Shown: positions 5,925-17,955 of the stretch, one piece after another
Numbering within the stretch: position 1 is the stretch's first letter
Layout: the number at the start of each line of letters is the position of its first letter
Assembly: GCA_963722555.1 (NCBI GenBank)
Contig: CAVRNQ010000001.1
Span: 62,001-126,000 of the forward strand
Source: Bog-366 sp963722555
GTDB lineage: Bacteria; Acidobacteriota; Terriglobia; UBA7540
Length of the DNA: 64,000 nt
Direction: 5' to 3'
Notes under the pieces: generated by a model
The model's input: the letters and a program-made list of their open reading frames with translations, nothing else
Told to the model about the DNA's origin: nothing
Databases searched by the model: none
Made by a program: the position numbers and the translations under genes

Positions 5925-7646
5925 TTATGGGTGGGCCGCCCGCCGATCCGCACGTCGTCGGACCGGATAGTGCCTCCCTAATGGGAATCTGCTAACTAGC
6001 GCCCGCATTGACGGGAAGCCAACAGGATCCACTGGCCACGGTACAGGAGGCGAGCCTCCCATGGATCTGACCAGTTCCATGATACGGCCATCTAAGAACC
6101 GCGGGTCAAGCACCCGGACGTCCACTTTCTTGTAGGGAGGATAAATCCAGATTCGCGCTCCTTGTACCGATGCTTTGCAGTCTGCCAGCCCCGCGCCTGT
6201 CGCCAAGTCTTCTCCCGGACCTGCCGCATTTCCCCCCGTCAAGGCATTAGCATGTCCAGCCCTGACATCTCTCGCTGTGTTCTTCAGAATCCTCCAGATG
6301 GTTAAGGGGCCCATTTCCGGTCGGACCTGCCTCATCAACGCGCATATGCCGGCAACCTGCGGCGTAGCGGAAGACGTGCCGCTCGCGACTAGCCAGCCGT
6401 CGTCCGGCTGGGTCTCATCGCCATAGGGTGGATGTGTTGTCGCGGGATCCAAGGGGTGCGTCGCACCATTGTTGGAAAATCTGATGTCCTCCTCGGACCC
6501 GGGCTGGGTCGGCATCATTATGTACATTCCGCCAGGCCAGCCGGGGATACTTGGAGGCAACCCCGGAAAACCAGGATCATTGCCGACCAGACCGCACACA
6601 TCGGGGACCTTTCTGCGCCAGTATATCTTGCTTTCAAACCCACTAGCGTAACTAGATGCCTGCATAGCACCCTGCTGATCCACATAAACGCCACCAACGG
6701 CAATCACATCCGGATGCTGTGCAGGAAAACAGTATTGGCCGTTGCCTGCGGCGAACAGAACAACAATGCCATTGGCGACAGCATCAGATACAGCCGCTTC
6801 CATCAGCAGCATATCCGAATCGAGGTCACTCACGGTCTCACAATCCCATCCCCAGCTACAAGAGATCACATCGGGCAGTTGATCTGCAGCCGCGCTAAAT
6901 GAGGCCAGCGCATTATAACGGTTCATCTTGACGATCAGGACATCCGATTCTGGCGCAATGGCCAGGAGGTTTGAGGTGATACCAGTTCCATGTCCTTCAT
7001 CGTCTGTAGCAACATCTTCTGCTCCCGGACCCAAACAGATCCATGGGATCGGGTAGCCTTGTGCGTCATAGTAAGGGTGCCGATACCAACCTGTATCAAC
7101 TATCGCGACGCGGATCCCTGCACCTTTAACACCTTCGTTGTGGACCTGGTCTGCGTCCATCAGACGGGCCACATCGCTCGGAACTTCCAAATGGTAGTAG
7201 TTCACTGCTGGTGGAGTTCTCGAAGGAGTCGCATTCTGAAACCATTGCACAGGCTGGCACAATGAAATCCCTTCCGAATACGGTGCGAGCGGCGTCTTGG
7301 ACGCAGGGATTAACCCCCTCACTTTACTATCTTCAACTTCCCACACAACTTTAGTCAGCTTCTTGTCTTTAGATTCCTCTGTCTTGAGCGTGAGCCGCTT
7401 CTTAAAAACGTGCTCAAAGAGAGCTTGTGGCCCGGCGATGTTGATCATCATGGGCCCGACGTGGAGTACCTTAAATCCGAGGGACTGTAGGAGTTGCGTG
7501 GCCGGCCTAGTATAGTCAACGCTTGGGCGGTACTTCCGAACAGTCTTGCTGGTGATCGGCTCCGCTCGGTCGAAGATTGAGATCCCACTAGCTGACTTGA
7601 TTTTGACGTTCGCAAAAACCGTCTTGATTGGGCTCCTTTTGGACAT
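5925..7646 (-). CDS. Subtilisin-family (S8) serine protease with prodomain-like N-terminus
   Basis: 573 residues. The catalytic triad is visible: Asp184 in AIVDTGW, His219 in DEGHGTG, Ser425 in ASGTSSATP, with oxyanion Asn302 in AAGNG. Residues about 35-115 (RPATQLLQSLGFKV...FEHVFKKRL) look like an activation/inhibitory prodomain, somewhat like the pro-kumamolisin type. No signal peptide is evident at the N-terminus, so export is not explained by a Sec signal. The start is well supported by AGGAGG 7 bases before the ATG. A proline/glycine-rich insert (about 355-385) splits the catalytic domain. The C-terminus after about 520 is low in recognisable features. It stands alone on its strand. Confidence 0.9.
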   Translation of the reverse strand: MSKRSPIKTVFANVKIKSASGISIFDRAEPITSKTVRKYRPSVDYTRPATQLLQSLGFKVLHVGPMMINIAGPQALFEHVFKKRLTLKTEESKDKKLTKVVWEVEDSKVRGLIPASKTPLAPYSEGISLCQPVQWFQNATPSRTPPAVNYYHLEVPSDVARLMDADQVHNEGVKGAGIRVAIVDTGWYRHPYYDAQGYPIPWICLGPGAEDVATDDEGHGTGITSNLLAIAPESDVLIVKMNRYNALASFSAAADQLPDVISCSWGWDCETVSDLDSDMLLMEAAVSDAVANGIVVLFAAGNGQYCFPAQHPDVIAVGGVYVDQQGAMQASSYASGFESKIYWRRKVPDVCGLVGNDPGFPGLPPSIPGWPGGMYIMMPTQPGSEEDIRFSNNGATHPLDPATTHPPYGDETQPDDGWLVASGTSSATPQVAGICALMRQVRPEMGPLTIWRILKNTARDVRAGHANALTGGNAAGPGEDLATGAGLADCKASVQGARIWIYPPYKKVDVRVLDPRFLDGRIMELVRSMGGSPPVPWPVDPVGFPSMRALVSRFPLGRHYPVRRRADRRAAHP

Positions 7647-7972
7647 ATCGCGCCTCCTTTTTGAACTGCAAACTAATTGCAGGCTGACGTTCTTGCCAGA
7701 GACCTCTTGCCGGTTCGCTCACACATAGGTGGGGCGTCTATCCTGTGCCTGTTTTGCAGGTCGGCGGCTTCTTGCTTTGCGCGCGAGAAACTGCCATGAG
7801 CTGCATGAGACATACATGGCCCGCTGCACAGGTCATCCTCTCGCCGATGTTTGGACACTACCTCTTTCCCAGCACGCAACCCTCATGGCCGCATTGGTAG
7901 CGTATTCCGGAGTTAATCTGCTTTAGGGCTGAGTTACGACGGCAACCTACATCTCCTAACTCCCAATGTCAA
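7647..7972. other. Intergenic region between protease gene and IS
   Basis: No gene supported; the short frames present are shadow frames. It must contain the protease promoter, which I could not place. Confidence 0.5.
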
Positions 7973-7987
7973 GATGACGAAAGTTAC
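7973..7987 (+). repeat. Left target-site duplication of the IS
   Basis: GATGACGAAAGTTAC, exactly repeated at 9391-9405 on the other side of the element. Confidence 0.85.
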
Positions 7988-9390
7988 TGTCGTTAGCATG
8001 TCATCTGTCCGGTTGAATTAGCACGTGATGTGTCCGCATAAGGCGGCGGGGAGTTGAGGCATCCAAGAGGCCGGAGGCAGGATGCCAAAATACTCAGCGG
8101 TCGCCTGGGAGCGGGCGATGAAAGTGCAAGAGGTGATATTGCGGGCGATGGCGAAGAAGATCACGTGGTGGCAAGCGGCGGAGATTATCGGGCTGTCGGA
8201 CCGCAGCATGCGGCGCTGGCGGCAGCGCTACGAGGAGCACGGATACGACGGGCTGCTGGACCGGCGGTGGGGGAAGCCGAGCCCCAAGCGCGTTCCCCTG
8301 GCGCAGGCGGAAGAGGTGCTGCGCTTGTATCAGGAGAAGTATGCGGACCTGAACGTACGGCACTTTCACGAGAAGCTGGGGGAAGGGCACGGCATCGAAC
8401 TGAGCTACACGTGGGTCAAGCAGGCGCTGCAAGGGGCGGGACTGGTGAAGAAAGGGCGGAAGCGGGGGGTACATCGCAAGCGGCGAGCGCGCCGTCCGCT
8501 CGCGGGGATGCTGCTGCACCTGGACGGGAGCCGGCATCAGTGGTTTCAGGACGAGCGCTGGTACGACCTGATCGAGATCATCGATGACGCCACCAGCGAG
8601 ACCTACTACGCGCAGTTGGTGGAGGAGGAATCGACGCGCACGGTGATGGCCGGGTTGCGGGAAGTGATCGAACGGAAGGGGCGATTCTGCGCGCTCTACA
8701 GCGATCGGGCCAGCCACTTTTTTCACACCCCGGCGGCGGGCGGGCCGGTGAGTCACGAACGGTTGAGCCAGGTGGGACGGGCGCTGCAGGGTTTGGGGAT
8801 TCAGATGATCGCGGCCTATTCACCGCAGGCGCGGGGACGCAGCGAGCGGCGGTTTGGCACTTGGCAAGGACGGCTGCCGCAGGAGTTGCGTTTGGCCCAA
8901 ATTACCGGGGTGGAGGAAGCCAACCGGTTTCTGCGGGAGCATTACATCGGGGAGATGAACCGGAGATTCAGCCGGCCGGCCGCCGAGACTGGACACGCGT
9001 TTATGCCGGTGCGCGGCCAGGACTTGGACCTCATCTTTTCGGTTCAGCACGAGCGCGCCGTGGCCCAGGACAACACCGTACGGCTGGCGGATCGGACCTG
9101 GCAAATCGAGCGCACCTCCTGGCGAGGCACGCTGGCCGGCTGCCGGGTGACCATCTGTGAACACCTGGATGGCCGCGTCACCATCGCCCACGGACCCCAC
9201 GTGGTGGGGCGCTATACGGCGGCGGGCGAAGTTCTGGCAAACTCGGAAAAACCGCGCGCCCCCCGCTGTGGAAATGACGCTCCCACAGCGCCGACAGCGG
9301 CGGTGGCCCTCAAAATTGGGCAGGAGAAGAAAAACCAAAACCGGACAGATCACTTGCTATAAAAACCGGACAACTTGACAAGCTAAGAAC
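7988..9390 (+). mobile_element. Intact insertion sequence, ISNCY/IS1202-like
   Basis: 1403 bp with imperfect terminal inverted repeats: left TGTCGTTAGCATGTCA, right (read inward) TGTTCTTAGCTTGTCA. Each end also carries two subterminal copies of a tgTCCGG(t)-type word (left near 8007 and 8031; right near 9345 and 9365), likely transposase binding sites. It is bracketed by a perfect 15-bp direct repeat. It encodes one DDE transposase. Long target duplications are known in the IS1202 group of the ISNCY families, which fits. Confidence 0.85.
8082..9362 (+). CDS. DDE (rve-fold) transposase, ISNCY type
   Basis: 426 residues and apparently intact. A helix-turn-helix region occupies the first about 80 residues (KITWWQAAEIIGLSDRSMRR). 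The integrase core shows HLDGS (first Asp, about 147), YSDRASHF (second Asp, about 207) and GRSERRFGTWQ (Glu, about 254). The C-terminal about 50 residues are basic and disordered-looking. It mobilises the surrounding 1.4-kb element. The chosen ATG starts in the conventional place for the family (MPKYSAVAWERAMKVQE). Confidence 0.92.
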   Translation: MPKYSAVAWERAMKVQEVILRAMAKKITWWQAAEIIGLSDRSMRRWRQRYEEHGYDGLLDRRWGKPSPKRVPLAQAEEVLRLYQEKYADLNVRHFHEKLGEGHGIELSYTWVKQALQGAGLVKKGRKRGVHRKRRARRPLAGMLLHLDGSRHQWFQDERWYDLIEIIDDATSETYYAQLVEEESTRTVMAGLREVIERKGRFCALYSDRASHFFHTPAAGGPVSHERLSQVGRALQGLGIQMIAAYSPQARGRSERRFGTWQGRLPQELRLAQITGVEEANRFLREHYIGEMNRRFSRPAAETGHAFMPVRGQDLDLIFSVQHERAVAQDNTVRLADRTWQIERTSWRGTLAGCRVTICEHLDGRVTIAHGPHVVGRYTAAGEVLANSEKPRAPRCGNDAPTAPTAAVALKIGQEKKNQNRTDHLL

Positions 9391-9405
9391 AGATGACGAA
9401 AGTTA
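9391..9405 (+). repeat. Right target-site duplication of the IS
   Basis: GATGACGAAAGTTAC, identical to 7973-7987. Confidence 0.85.
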
Positions 9406-9543
9406 CATTCTTAAATGGCTTGACGCGGATGACAATATGTGGGGACAAAAGGCAGGTTGTCGCATTTCCGATGTGTTCGTCCGCCGGGCCATAACCGGGA
9501 TGTGACGATAACGCCTCTATACACCCGGCGCGGGGGAAAGCAG

Positions 9544-9570
9544 GGGTGGCGATGTAAAATCGCCGCTACA
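9544..9570 (+). repeat. REP-like hairpin GGTGGCGAT...ATCGCCGCTAC
   Basis: GGTGGCGATgtaaaATCGCC then GCTAC. The same element is present in inverse orientation at 52932-52955. Confidence 0.5.
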
Positions 9571-9575
9571 AATGG

Positions 9576-9608
9576 AAAACCCCACCACGACGGGCGGGGT
9601 TTTCATTT
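9576..9608 (-). terminator. Terminator of the 23S-5S unit
   Basis: AAAACCCCaCC...GGgcGGGGTTTT immediately 3' of the 5S gene on the minus strand. Confidence 0.85.
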
Positions 9609-9611
9609 TAA

Positions 9612-9729
9612 TCCCGGCGACGACCGACTCTCCCACGCAGTCGCCCGCGCAGTACCATGGGCCCTGGAGGGCTTAACTACCGTGTTCGGGATGGGAACGG
9701 GTGTGACCCCTCCGGTATGACCGCCGGAA
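9612..9729 (-). rRNA. rrf: 5S ribosomal RNA
   Basis: 118 nucleotides. Conserved 5S blocks are present (CCCATCCCGAACACGG, TTAAGCCC, CATGGTACTG, GGGAGAGTCGG). The 5' end UUCCGGCG pairs with 3' CGCCGGGA to close helix I. It lies 160 bases after 23S on the same strand and is followed by a terminator. Confidence 0.97.
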
Positions 9730-9735
9730 ACTTTT

Positions 9736-9825
9736 TAGAGCAGGTGTCAGGTGCCAAGTTTCGGGTGTCAGGGGCATTGGAAACGCCTCTTCTGACACCT
9801 GGAACCTAACACCTGGAACCAGCTC
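9736..9825. repeat. caggtgtcaggtg microrepeat as an inverted pair in the 23S-5S spacer
   Basis: caggtgtcaggtgccaa on the left and cctaacacctggaacc on the right are inverted copies, so the spacer RNA can fold into a long hairpin. The same word family occurs in the pnt operon and at 229-290. Confidence 0.6.
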
Positions 9826-9826
9826 T

Positions 9827-9843
9827 CTGAATAGTGTGGCGTC
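9827..9843 (-). other. 3' half of outer 23S processing stem
   Basis: CTGAATAGTGTGGCGTC on the plus strand is the perfect 17-base complement of 13205-13221, so leader and trailer of the 23S precursor can pair. Confidence 0.6.
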
Positions 9844-9887
9844 GTAAAGTAAAGGCGATAATTTCTGTGGATGCACTGAGCAGATTT

Positions 9888-12953
<3,066 letters not shown>

Positions 12954-13642
12954 TATAATCTGCTCAACACATCATCACCAGGAGTCAGAAGCCAGAATCC
13001 AGAAGCCAGGAGAAAAACTCCCTGACCCCGAACCCCGAGTCCCGAAACCCGGCGTCGTCTCGCAGATTCGCCTTTCTTTCTCTGCCCGGATCCAATCCCG
13101 AGCAGGGTGTAGCCACCAACCCAACCTTCCACTCCCCGCTAGGCGATTTTCGCGCTGTTACCGAGAGCTGAAGGCTGAACGCTGACAGCTACTACTACTA
13201 GGTAGACGCCACACTATTCAGTTTTCAAAGATCATCGAGTGCCCAAGGCCGACTCACGTCTTCCTGGGCCTCTTTCCGCAACCTTGCGCCCGGCGCTCGC
13301 CGAGCCGCCAAGTTGCTGAGCCTGATTCCACTCGTTTCCTCGCGTGAAACCAGCCTCAACCACCTTGCGAAAATCCTCCACGCTCCGCTCTGGGGCGCAC
13401 AAAGCAACTCGCGCGCCGCTGCGGCTGCTGGGGTCAACTACTTTGAGCTTCGGGGATTGAAACAGGCGGGAGGGTTACATACCAGGGACCCACTTGCCTC
13501 AAGCCCTCATCCGAAAGCCTTAAGCGTACCCACCTCCAAAGGATTCCGACCGAGACGGTGTGGAACCCTCAGATGCGCCCGATTGAATCGAATCTCAACC
13601 GCGCGCCCCTCACTTGCTCCACCTTCGTGCTCGCAATCAGAG
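12954..13642 (-). other. 23S rRNA leader region without 16S or tRNA
   Basis: About 690 bases between the candidate promoter and 23S. It holds ccagaatccagaagccagg/cccgagtcccgaa words (12968-13065), the 5' processing stem half (13205-13221) and TTTGAAAACTGAATAGTG, a motif often seen in rRNA leaders and spacers. No 16S block or tRNA fold is visible. Confidence 0.6.
13205..13221 (-). other. 5' half of outer 23S processing stem
   Basis: GACGCCACACTATTCAG, perfectly complementary to 9827-9843. Probable RNase III-type stem enclosing pre-23S. Confidence 0.6.
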
Positions 13643-13671
13643 AGGATATATTAAGCCCAGGTGAAATGCAA
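13643..13671 (-). promoter_or_regulatory. Candidate promoter of the unlinked 23S-5S operon
   Basis: Minus strand TTGCAT (13671-13666), 17-base spacer, TATCCT (13648-13643), with an overlapping alternative TATATC. It is the best sigma70-like site upstream of 23S. Confidence 0.5.
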
Positions 13672-14157
13672 GAGGTTTTTTTAACACGCCGAACAAATCT
13701 TTATCGGGTCAGTTCGGCAAGTCGTAGGGCATCCGGGGCACTTTGAATCCAGCTTGCTCCTATCCCCTTTCGCGCTTGACGCCTCAGACCGAAACTCTTC
13801 CACTATGGCCACGGGGACTTTGCGCTTGCCTCCTGCTTGCTCCCCGGATTGAGCCGAGGCTGGCTTGATTCGCCAAAAACCTCCCGGGCGGAACCTCCCT
13901 TGCCGCGGAGAACCAGCGACTGCTGGCCGGCTCCGTGCGACCCCGGACCACCAGCATTGCCTGCGCCGCCGCGGGCTGGGCGCTCCCACTGATTCTCCCG
14001 GGCACTCCCTCCCCAATTCCCGTCCAAAGCAGAAGTCCCTTGCGCGCGGGCGGCCATTGGATTAAGAATTCCAAAGAGGCAATTCTGGCCGACATCCGAC
14101 CGCCTCGGGTAAAATGGCTGAACCGAAAGCGCTGAACTGTCAGAGGGGGGAATTTCA
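13672..14157. other. Intergenic region between the divergent rrl and pnt units
   Basis: GC-rich with no supported gene; the overlapping short frames on both strands are shadows. It should hold the pnt promoter; no clear -35/-10 pair was found. Confidence 0.5.
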
Positions 14158-15324
14158 ATGATCTTGGGTGTTCCCAAGGAAGCTTTTCCCGGCGAACGGC
14201 GCGTGGCGCTGGTCCCCGTGGTGATTCCCAGCTTGATCAAGGCAGGTTTCCAGGTTCTTGTGGAAGCGGGGGCGGGCGCCAGCGCCGGCTATCCCGACGC
14301 CGACTACCTGGAGAAAGGCGCCAAGCTTGTCGCCGCGCGCGCGGAAGTTTTCCAGTCCGCGGACGCAATCGCCCAGGTTCTGTGCCCCGGGTCGAACGAC
14401 GCCACGGGCAAGGACGACTTGCGGCTTCTCCGCCGCGACCAGGCGGTCATCGGCTTTCATCGTCCTTTCGGCTCGGCCGGCTCCGTCGAGGAACTCGCGG
14501 CTACCGGCGCCACCTCCTTCGCCGTGGAGCTGATGCCGCGCATCACACGCGCCCAGAGCATGGACGCGCTGTCCTCGATGGCCACCATCTGCGGTTACAA
14601 AGCCGTGTTGCTCGCGGCAGACCGGCTGCCGCGCATGTTTCCCATGCTCACCACGGCGGCGGGCACCATCACTCCGGCACGCGTATTCATTATTGGCGCT
14701 GGCGTAGCCGGACTGCAAGCGATCTCGACGGCGCGGCGGCTGGGCGCGGTGGCCTCCGCCTACGATCTGCGTCCTGCGGCGAAGGAACAGGTCCAAAGCC
14801 TCGGCGGGCGTTTCATCGAACTGCCCATCGAGGCCAAGGACGCCGAAGACAAGCGTGGATACGCCCGGCAGCAGGATGAATCCTTCTTCCAGCGGCAGCG
14901 CGAATTACTGGGGCGCGTCGTGGCCGAAAGCGACGTGGTCATCACCGCCGCAGTCGTTCCGGGCAAGAAGCCTCCCGTGCTCGTGACGCGCGAGATGGTG
15001 GGACGCATGGCCCCCGGGTCGGTAATCGTTGACTTGGCTGCCGAGCGCGGCGGCAACTGCGAGTTGACCAAGGCAGGCACTCGCATCGTCGAAAGCGGCG
15101 TGACCATCATCGGCTACTTCAACGTGGCGAGCACAGTGCCCTATCACGCCAGTCAGATGTACGCGCGTAACCTCGCGGCCTTCCTGCTCCACCTGGGGAA
15201 GGACGGCAAGCTTCAGATCAATCTGGAGGACGAGATCACGCGCGACACCCTGTTGACGCGCGGCGGCGAAGTGGTCAACACCCGGGTGCGGGAATTCTTC
15301 TCGCTGCCGGCGCAAGGAAGTTAG
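14158..15324 (+). CDS. pntAA: NAD(P) transhydrogenase subunit alpha part 1
   Basis: 388 residues: the soluble NAD(H)-binding domain (dI) of proton-translocating transhydrogenase, which couples hydride transfer between NADH and NADP+ to the proton gradient. It has the alanine-dehydrogenase/PNT fold: N-terminal VPKEAFPGERRVAL, the Rossmann motif IIGAGVAGLQAI (about 179-190), and C-terminal YARNLAAFLLHL. A G-rich Shine-Dalgarno precedes the ATG. This is the split three-gene form, followed by pntAB and pntB on the same strand. The 162-base gap to pntAB contains a long inverted repeat. Confidence 0.96.
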   Translation: MILGVPKEAFPGERRVALVPVVIPSLIKAGFQVLVEAGAGASAGYPDADYLEKGAKLVAARAEVFQSADAIAQVLCPGSNDATGKDDLRLLRRDQAVIGFHRPFGSAGSVEELAATGATSFAVELMPRITRAQSMDALSSMATICGYKAVLLAADRLPRMFPMLTTAAGTITPARVFIIGAGVAGLQAISTARRLGAVASAYDLRPAAKEQVQSLGGRFIELPIEAKDAEDKRGYARQQDESFFQRQRELLGRVVAESDVVITAAVVPGKKPPVLVTREMVGRMAPGSVIVDLAAERGGNCELTKAGTRIVESGVTIIGYFNVASTVPYHASQMYARNLAAFLLHLGKDGKLQINLEDEITRDTLLTRGGEVVNTRVREFFSLPAQGS

Positions 15325-15478
15325 GTGCCTGGTTTCAGGTGTCAGGTGTTAGGGGCTAGGGGCAGAAGAAAAGGGTAAAGGATGAAGGGTAAACCTGTCC
15401 ATCCTTTATCCTTTACACTTTACCCTTCATTCCTGCACCTCGACCCTGACGCCTAACACCTGGCACCTGACACCGAGG
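15325..15478. repeat. Large inverted microrepeat inside the pnt operon
   Basis: The left arm (ggtgcctggtttcagg, tgtcaggtgttagggg) and right arm (cctgacgcctaacacc, tggcacctgacacc) are complementary. Inner arms gggtaaaggatgaagg and ccatcctttatccttt are also complementary. The result is a roughly 150-base hairpin-forming block ending a few bases before the pntAB Shine-Dalgarno. Confidence 0.7.
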
Positions 15479-15486
15479 AGGAGTTT

Positions 15487-15783
15487 GTGACGTTCGATCT
15501 CATCAACAGTCTGTATGTGTTCATGCTGGCCGGTTTTATCGGATTCGAAGTGATCCGGCGAGTCTCGCCGCTGTTGCACACGCCACTCATGTCGCTGACC
15601 AACGCGCTCGACGCCATTGCCGTGGTCGGCGCCATCGTCATTGCCGGCGAGGCCAAAAGCACCCTTTCCACGGTCTTGGGAACGATCGCCATCGCGGCGG
15701 CCATGAGCAACGTAGTCGGCGGCTTTCTGATCACCGACCGCATGTTAAGAATGTTCAAAACCACGAAACCGAAAAAACCATGA
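15487..15783 (+). CDS. pntAB: NAD(P) transhydrogenase subunit alpha part 2
   Basis: 98 residues with three hydrophobic segments (about 8-28, 36-56, 62-84): the membrane part of the alpha subunit. The GTG start is supported by GAGGAGGAG about 6 bases upstream. The gene overlaps pntB by 4 bases (ATGA), so translation is coupled. Confidence 0.93.
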   Translation: MTFDLINSLYVFMLAGFIGFEVIRRVSPLLHTPLMSLTNALDAIAVVGAIVIAGEAKSTLSTVLGTIAIAAAMSNVVGGFLITDRMLRMFKTTKPKKP

Positions 15784-17171
15784 CTCCCTTCGCCACTCAA
15801 CACGTCATTGAAATCACCTATCTGGTGGCCACGGCGCTCTTCATCCTGGCCCTGAAATGGCTCAGCGCCCCCTCCACCGCCCGCCGTGGCGTGTTAGCTG
15901 GAGAAGTGGGCATGGTGCTGGCCATCGCCGGCACTCTGCTCCACCACGGCATCGTGGACTACAAGTGGATCGCCATCGCACTGGTGCTCGGCTCGATCAT
16001 CGGGGTACGGCTGGGCATGGTCCCCATGACCGCCGTCCCGCAGCGGACCGCGCTCAGCCATGCGTTCGGAGCTTTTTGCGTAACCCTGGTCGGCACGGCG
16101 GAGTTCTACCTCCGCACACCCCAGGTTCCCCGCTTCATGATGGCCGTGCTTTCGATGGAAGTCATCCTGGGCGCGCTGACCTTCACGGGCAGCCTCATGG
16201 CCGCGGGCAAACTGCAGGAAGTCCTGCCCCAACGCCCCATCACTTACCGGGGTCAGAACTTCGTGAACCTTTCACTGTTGGCAATTTCCGTTATGGTGGC
16301 GGCCAGGCTGGTGCTTCACCCCGAGCAGAAGATGCTCTTTCCCCTGATCATCGGCATCCCGCTGATCTTCGGCGCCATGATGATCGTTCCCATCGGCGGC
16401 GCCGACATGCCCACGGTGATCTCCCTGCTCAATGCCTACGCCGGACTCTCGGCCGCCGCCATGGGGTTCGTCCTCGACTCGAAACTGCTTATCATTGCCG
16501 GCGCCCTGGATGGCTCTTCTGGATTCATTCTTTCAGTGATCATGTCGAAGGCCATGAATCGCTCCTTCACGAATGTGCTGTTTGGAGCCTTCGGGCAGGT
16601 GCAAACCTCCGCCGGCCCCGCCCACGAGGCGCGCCCGGTGCACAGCGCCACGGCGGAAGAAGCCGCCCAGATTCTCGGCGCGGCCAACTCGGTGGTGATT
16701 GTTCCCGGCTACGGCATGGCGGTGGCACAGGCTCAGCACAAGGTGCGCGAACTGTTTGACGCCCTCACCAAGCGCGGGGTGGATGTAAAGTTCGGCATCC
16801 ACCCGGTCGCGGGCCGCATGCCCGGCCACATGAACGTGCTGTTGGCGGAAGCCGATATTCCTTACGACCGGTTGCTGGATATGGATGCCATCAACCCGGA
16901 CCTCCCGCAAACCGACGTGGCGCTGATTATCGGCGCCAACGACGTCACCAACCCCGCGGCGCGCACCGATCAATCCAGCCCCATCTACGGCATGCCGATC
17001 CTGGACGTGGACAAGGCGCGTACGGTTATGGTGATCAAGCGCAGCATGAACCCCGGCTTCGCCGGCATCGACAACCCCCTTTACTACTTGGATAAAACCT
17101 TGATGCTCTTCGGCGACGCCAAGGGCTTCGTGGGCGACATCGTCCGCGAACTCACCGGCGGTGTGCACTGA
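15780..17171 (+). CDS. pntB: NAD(P) transhydrogenase subunit beta
   Basis: 463 residues. The N-terminal about 270 residues form multiple membrane helices that carry the proton channel. The C-terminal about 175 residues are the soluble NADP(H)-binding domain (dIII), with VVIVPGYGMAVAQAQ, IHPVAGRMPGHMNVLLAEA and IGANDVTNPAA all recognisable. The length is normal. It completes the pnt operon. Confidence 0.97.
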   Translation: MTPFATQHVIEITYLVATALFILALKWLSAPSTARRGVLAGEVGMVLAIAGTLLHHGIVDYKWIAIALVLGSIIGVRLGMVPMTAVPQRTALSHAFGAFCVTLVGTAEFYLRTPQVPRFMMAVLSMEVILGALTFTGSLMAAGKLQEVLPQRPITYRGQNFVNLSLLAISVMVAARLVLHPEQKMLFPLIIGIPLIFGAMMIVPIGGADMPTVISLLNAYAGLSAAAMGFVLDSKLLIIAGALDGSSGFILSVIMSKAMNRSFTNVLFGAFGQVQTSAGPAHEARPVHSATAEEAAQILGAANSVVIVPGYGMAVAQAQHKVRELFDALTKRGVDVKFGIHPVAGRMPGHMNVLLAEADIPYDRLLDMDAINPDLPQTDVALIIGANDVTNPAARTDQSSPIYGMPILDVDKARTVMVIKRSMNPGFAGIDNPLYYLDKTLMLFGDAKGFVGDIVRELTGGVH

Positions 17172-17172
17172 T

Positions 17173-17272
17173 CCATTTTCGATTTGCGACTTTGGATTTT
17201 CGATTGAAGAAATCTTCGCGCGATGGCGCGGGGGCGCATGATTGACGTAGGGGTAGGGCTTGCCCTACCCTA
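17173..17272. repeat. Intergenic microrepeats after pntB
   Basis: An attttcgatttgcgac/tggattttcgattg word block (17173-17205), then a GTAGGGGTAGGGC...GCCCTACCC hairpin (17247-17272) that may also act as a transcription end. Confidence 0.5.
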
Positions 17273-17388
17273 ACGGCACCGTCTCAGCACTGGCTTTCAG
17301 CGGAACCGCAAAGAGCTTTTCTTGCGAGCTGAGGGAGGCGGGGTGCGATGCGAGTGTGCGGGAGCGTTTGACCTCTCTGGTTCCCCAT

Positions 17389-17955
17389 TCATTTCTTCCT
17401 CAGCGCAGGGATCTTGTGCTCCAAGAGGTGCTTCGCAAAATCGCGGCCCGAACGATTCATGTCGCCACGATTCAGAATGATTTTCGACAAGTCATTGAAT
17501 CCAAATCCAAACATTCGGTCGGGTTTTCCGCCAACCGTTTTGCAATCTGCCAGTAATGCCCGCATTTCTTCTTTCGTAAAGAGTAAGGAACAGTCCTTGT
17601 ACCAACTTGCCGATACGCGCGTTGTCTTCCCGAGGTCGGGCGCGTACATACCGAATAGAATCACGAAATCTGCTCTATCTGGGACATCGAACCTGTTGAA
17701 CCAGGTGTTGAACCGAAATCTAATTGTCTCCTTCCGTTTGGGCGGCTGGTGAAGGTACGTGCGGGAAGCCTTTACTTGAATGGTCGTTGTATCCGATTTG
17801 TCGTTACCGCGTCGATGCAACACTGCGAGGTCAATTCCTTTCTCTTGTCTGGATAACGGAATGAGGATGGAGTAGCCGTCTTTTCGTGGAAGCAATTTTT
17901 GCAGCCTTTGGGCGACTACGAATTCCGGCCACTGCAATGTGAATACTGGTTCCAT
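17389..17955 (-). CDS. Predicted PD-(D/E)XK-fold nuclease-like protein
   Basis: 188 residues with no named family recognised. The core IPLSRQEKGIDLAVLHRR, about 13 residues, then TTTIQVKASRTY fits the restriction-endonuclease-like pattern: Asp in GIDLAVL, then Q-x-K in IQVKAS on the next strand. Such folds occur in DNA-cleaving, repair and resolvase proteins. Aromatic-rich RFRFNTWFNRFDV and the DFVILFGMY strand follow. I chose the ATG at 17955 because AGGAG lies 6 bases upstream; the frame is open 14 codons further. The downstream-oriented neighbours (zinc-ribbon protein, RelE/antitoxin) look like defence or mobile cargo, but the function remains inferred. Confidence 0.6.
   Translation of the reverse strand: MEPVFTLQWPEFVVAQRLQKLLPRKDGYSILIPLSRQEKGIDLAVLHRRGNDKSDTTTIQVKASRTYLHQPPKRKETIRFRFNTWFNRFDVPDRADFVILFGMYAPDLGKTTRVSASWYKDCSLLFTKEEMRALLADCKTVGGKPDRMFGFGFNDLSKIILNRGDMNRSGRDFAKHLLEHKIPALRKK

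Noticed and set aside
5391..9729. 4.2-kb composite transposon bounded by two 5S direct repeats
   Set aside because: Only one end carries a complete 5S, the other is joined to a REP, and there is no shared terminal inverted repeat; simple duplication explains it better.
12954..14157. Hidden 16S or tRNA genes upstream of 23S
   Set aside because: None of the conserved 16S blocks or a tRNA cloverleaf can be found on either strand; the region is leader plus repeats.
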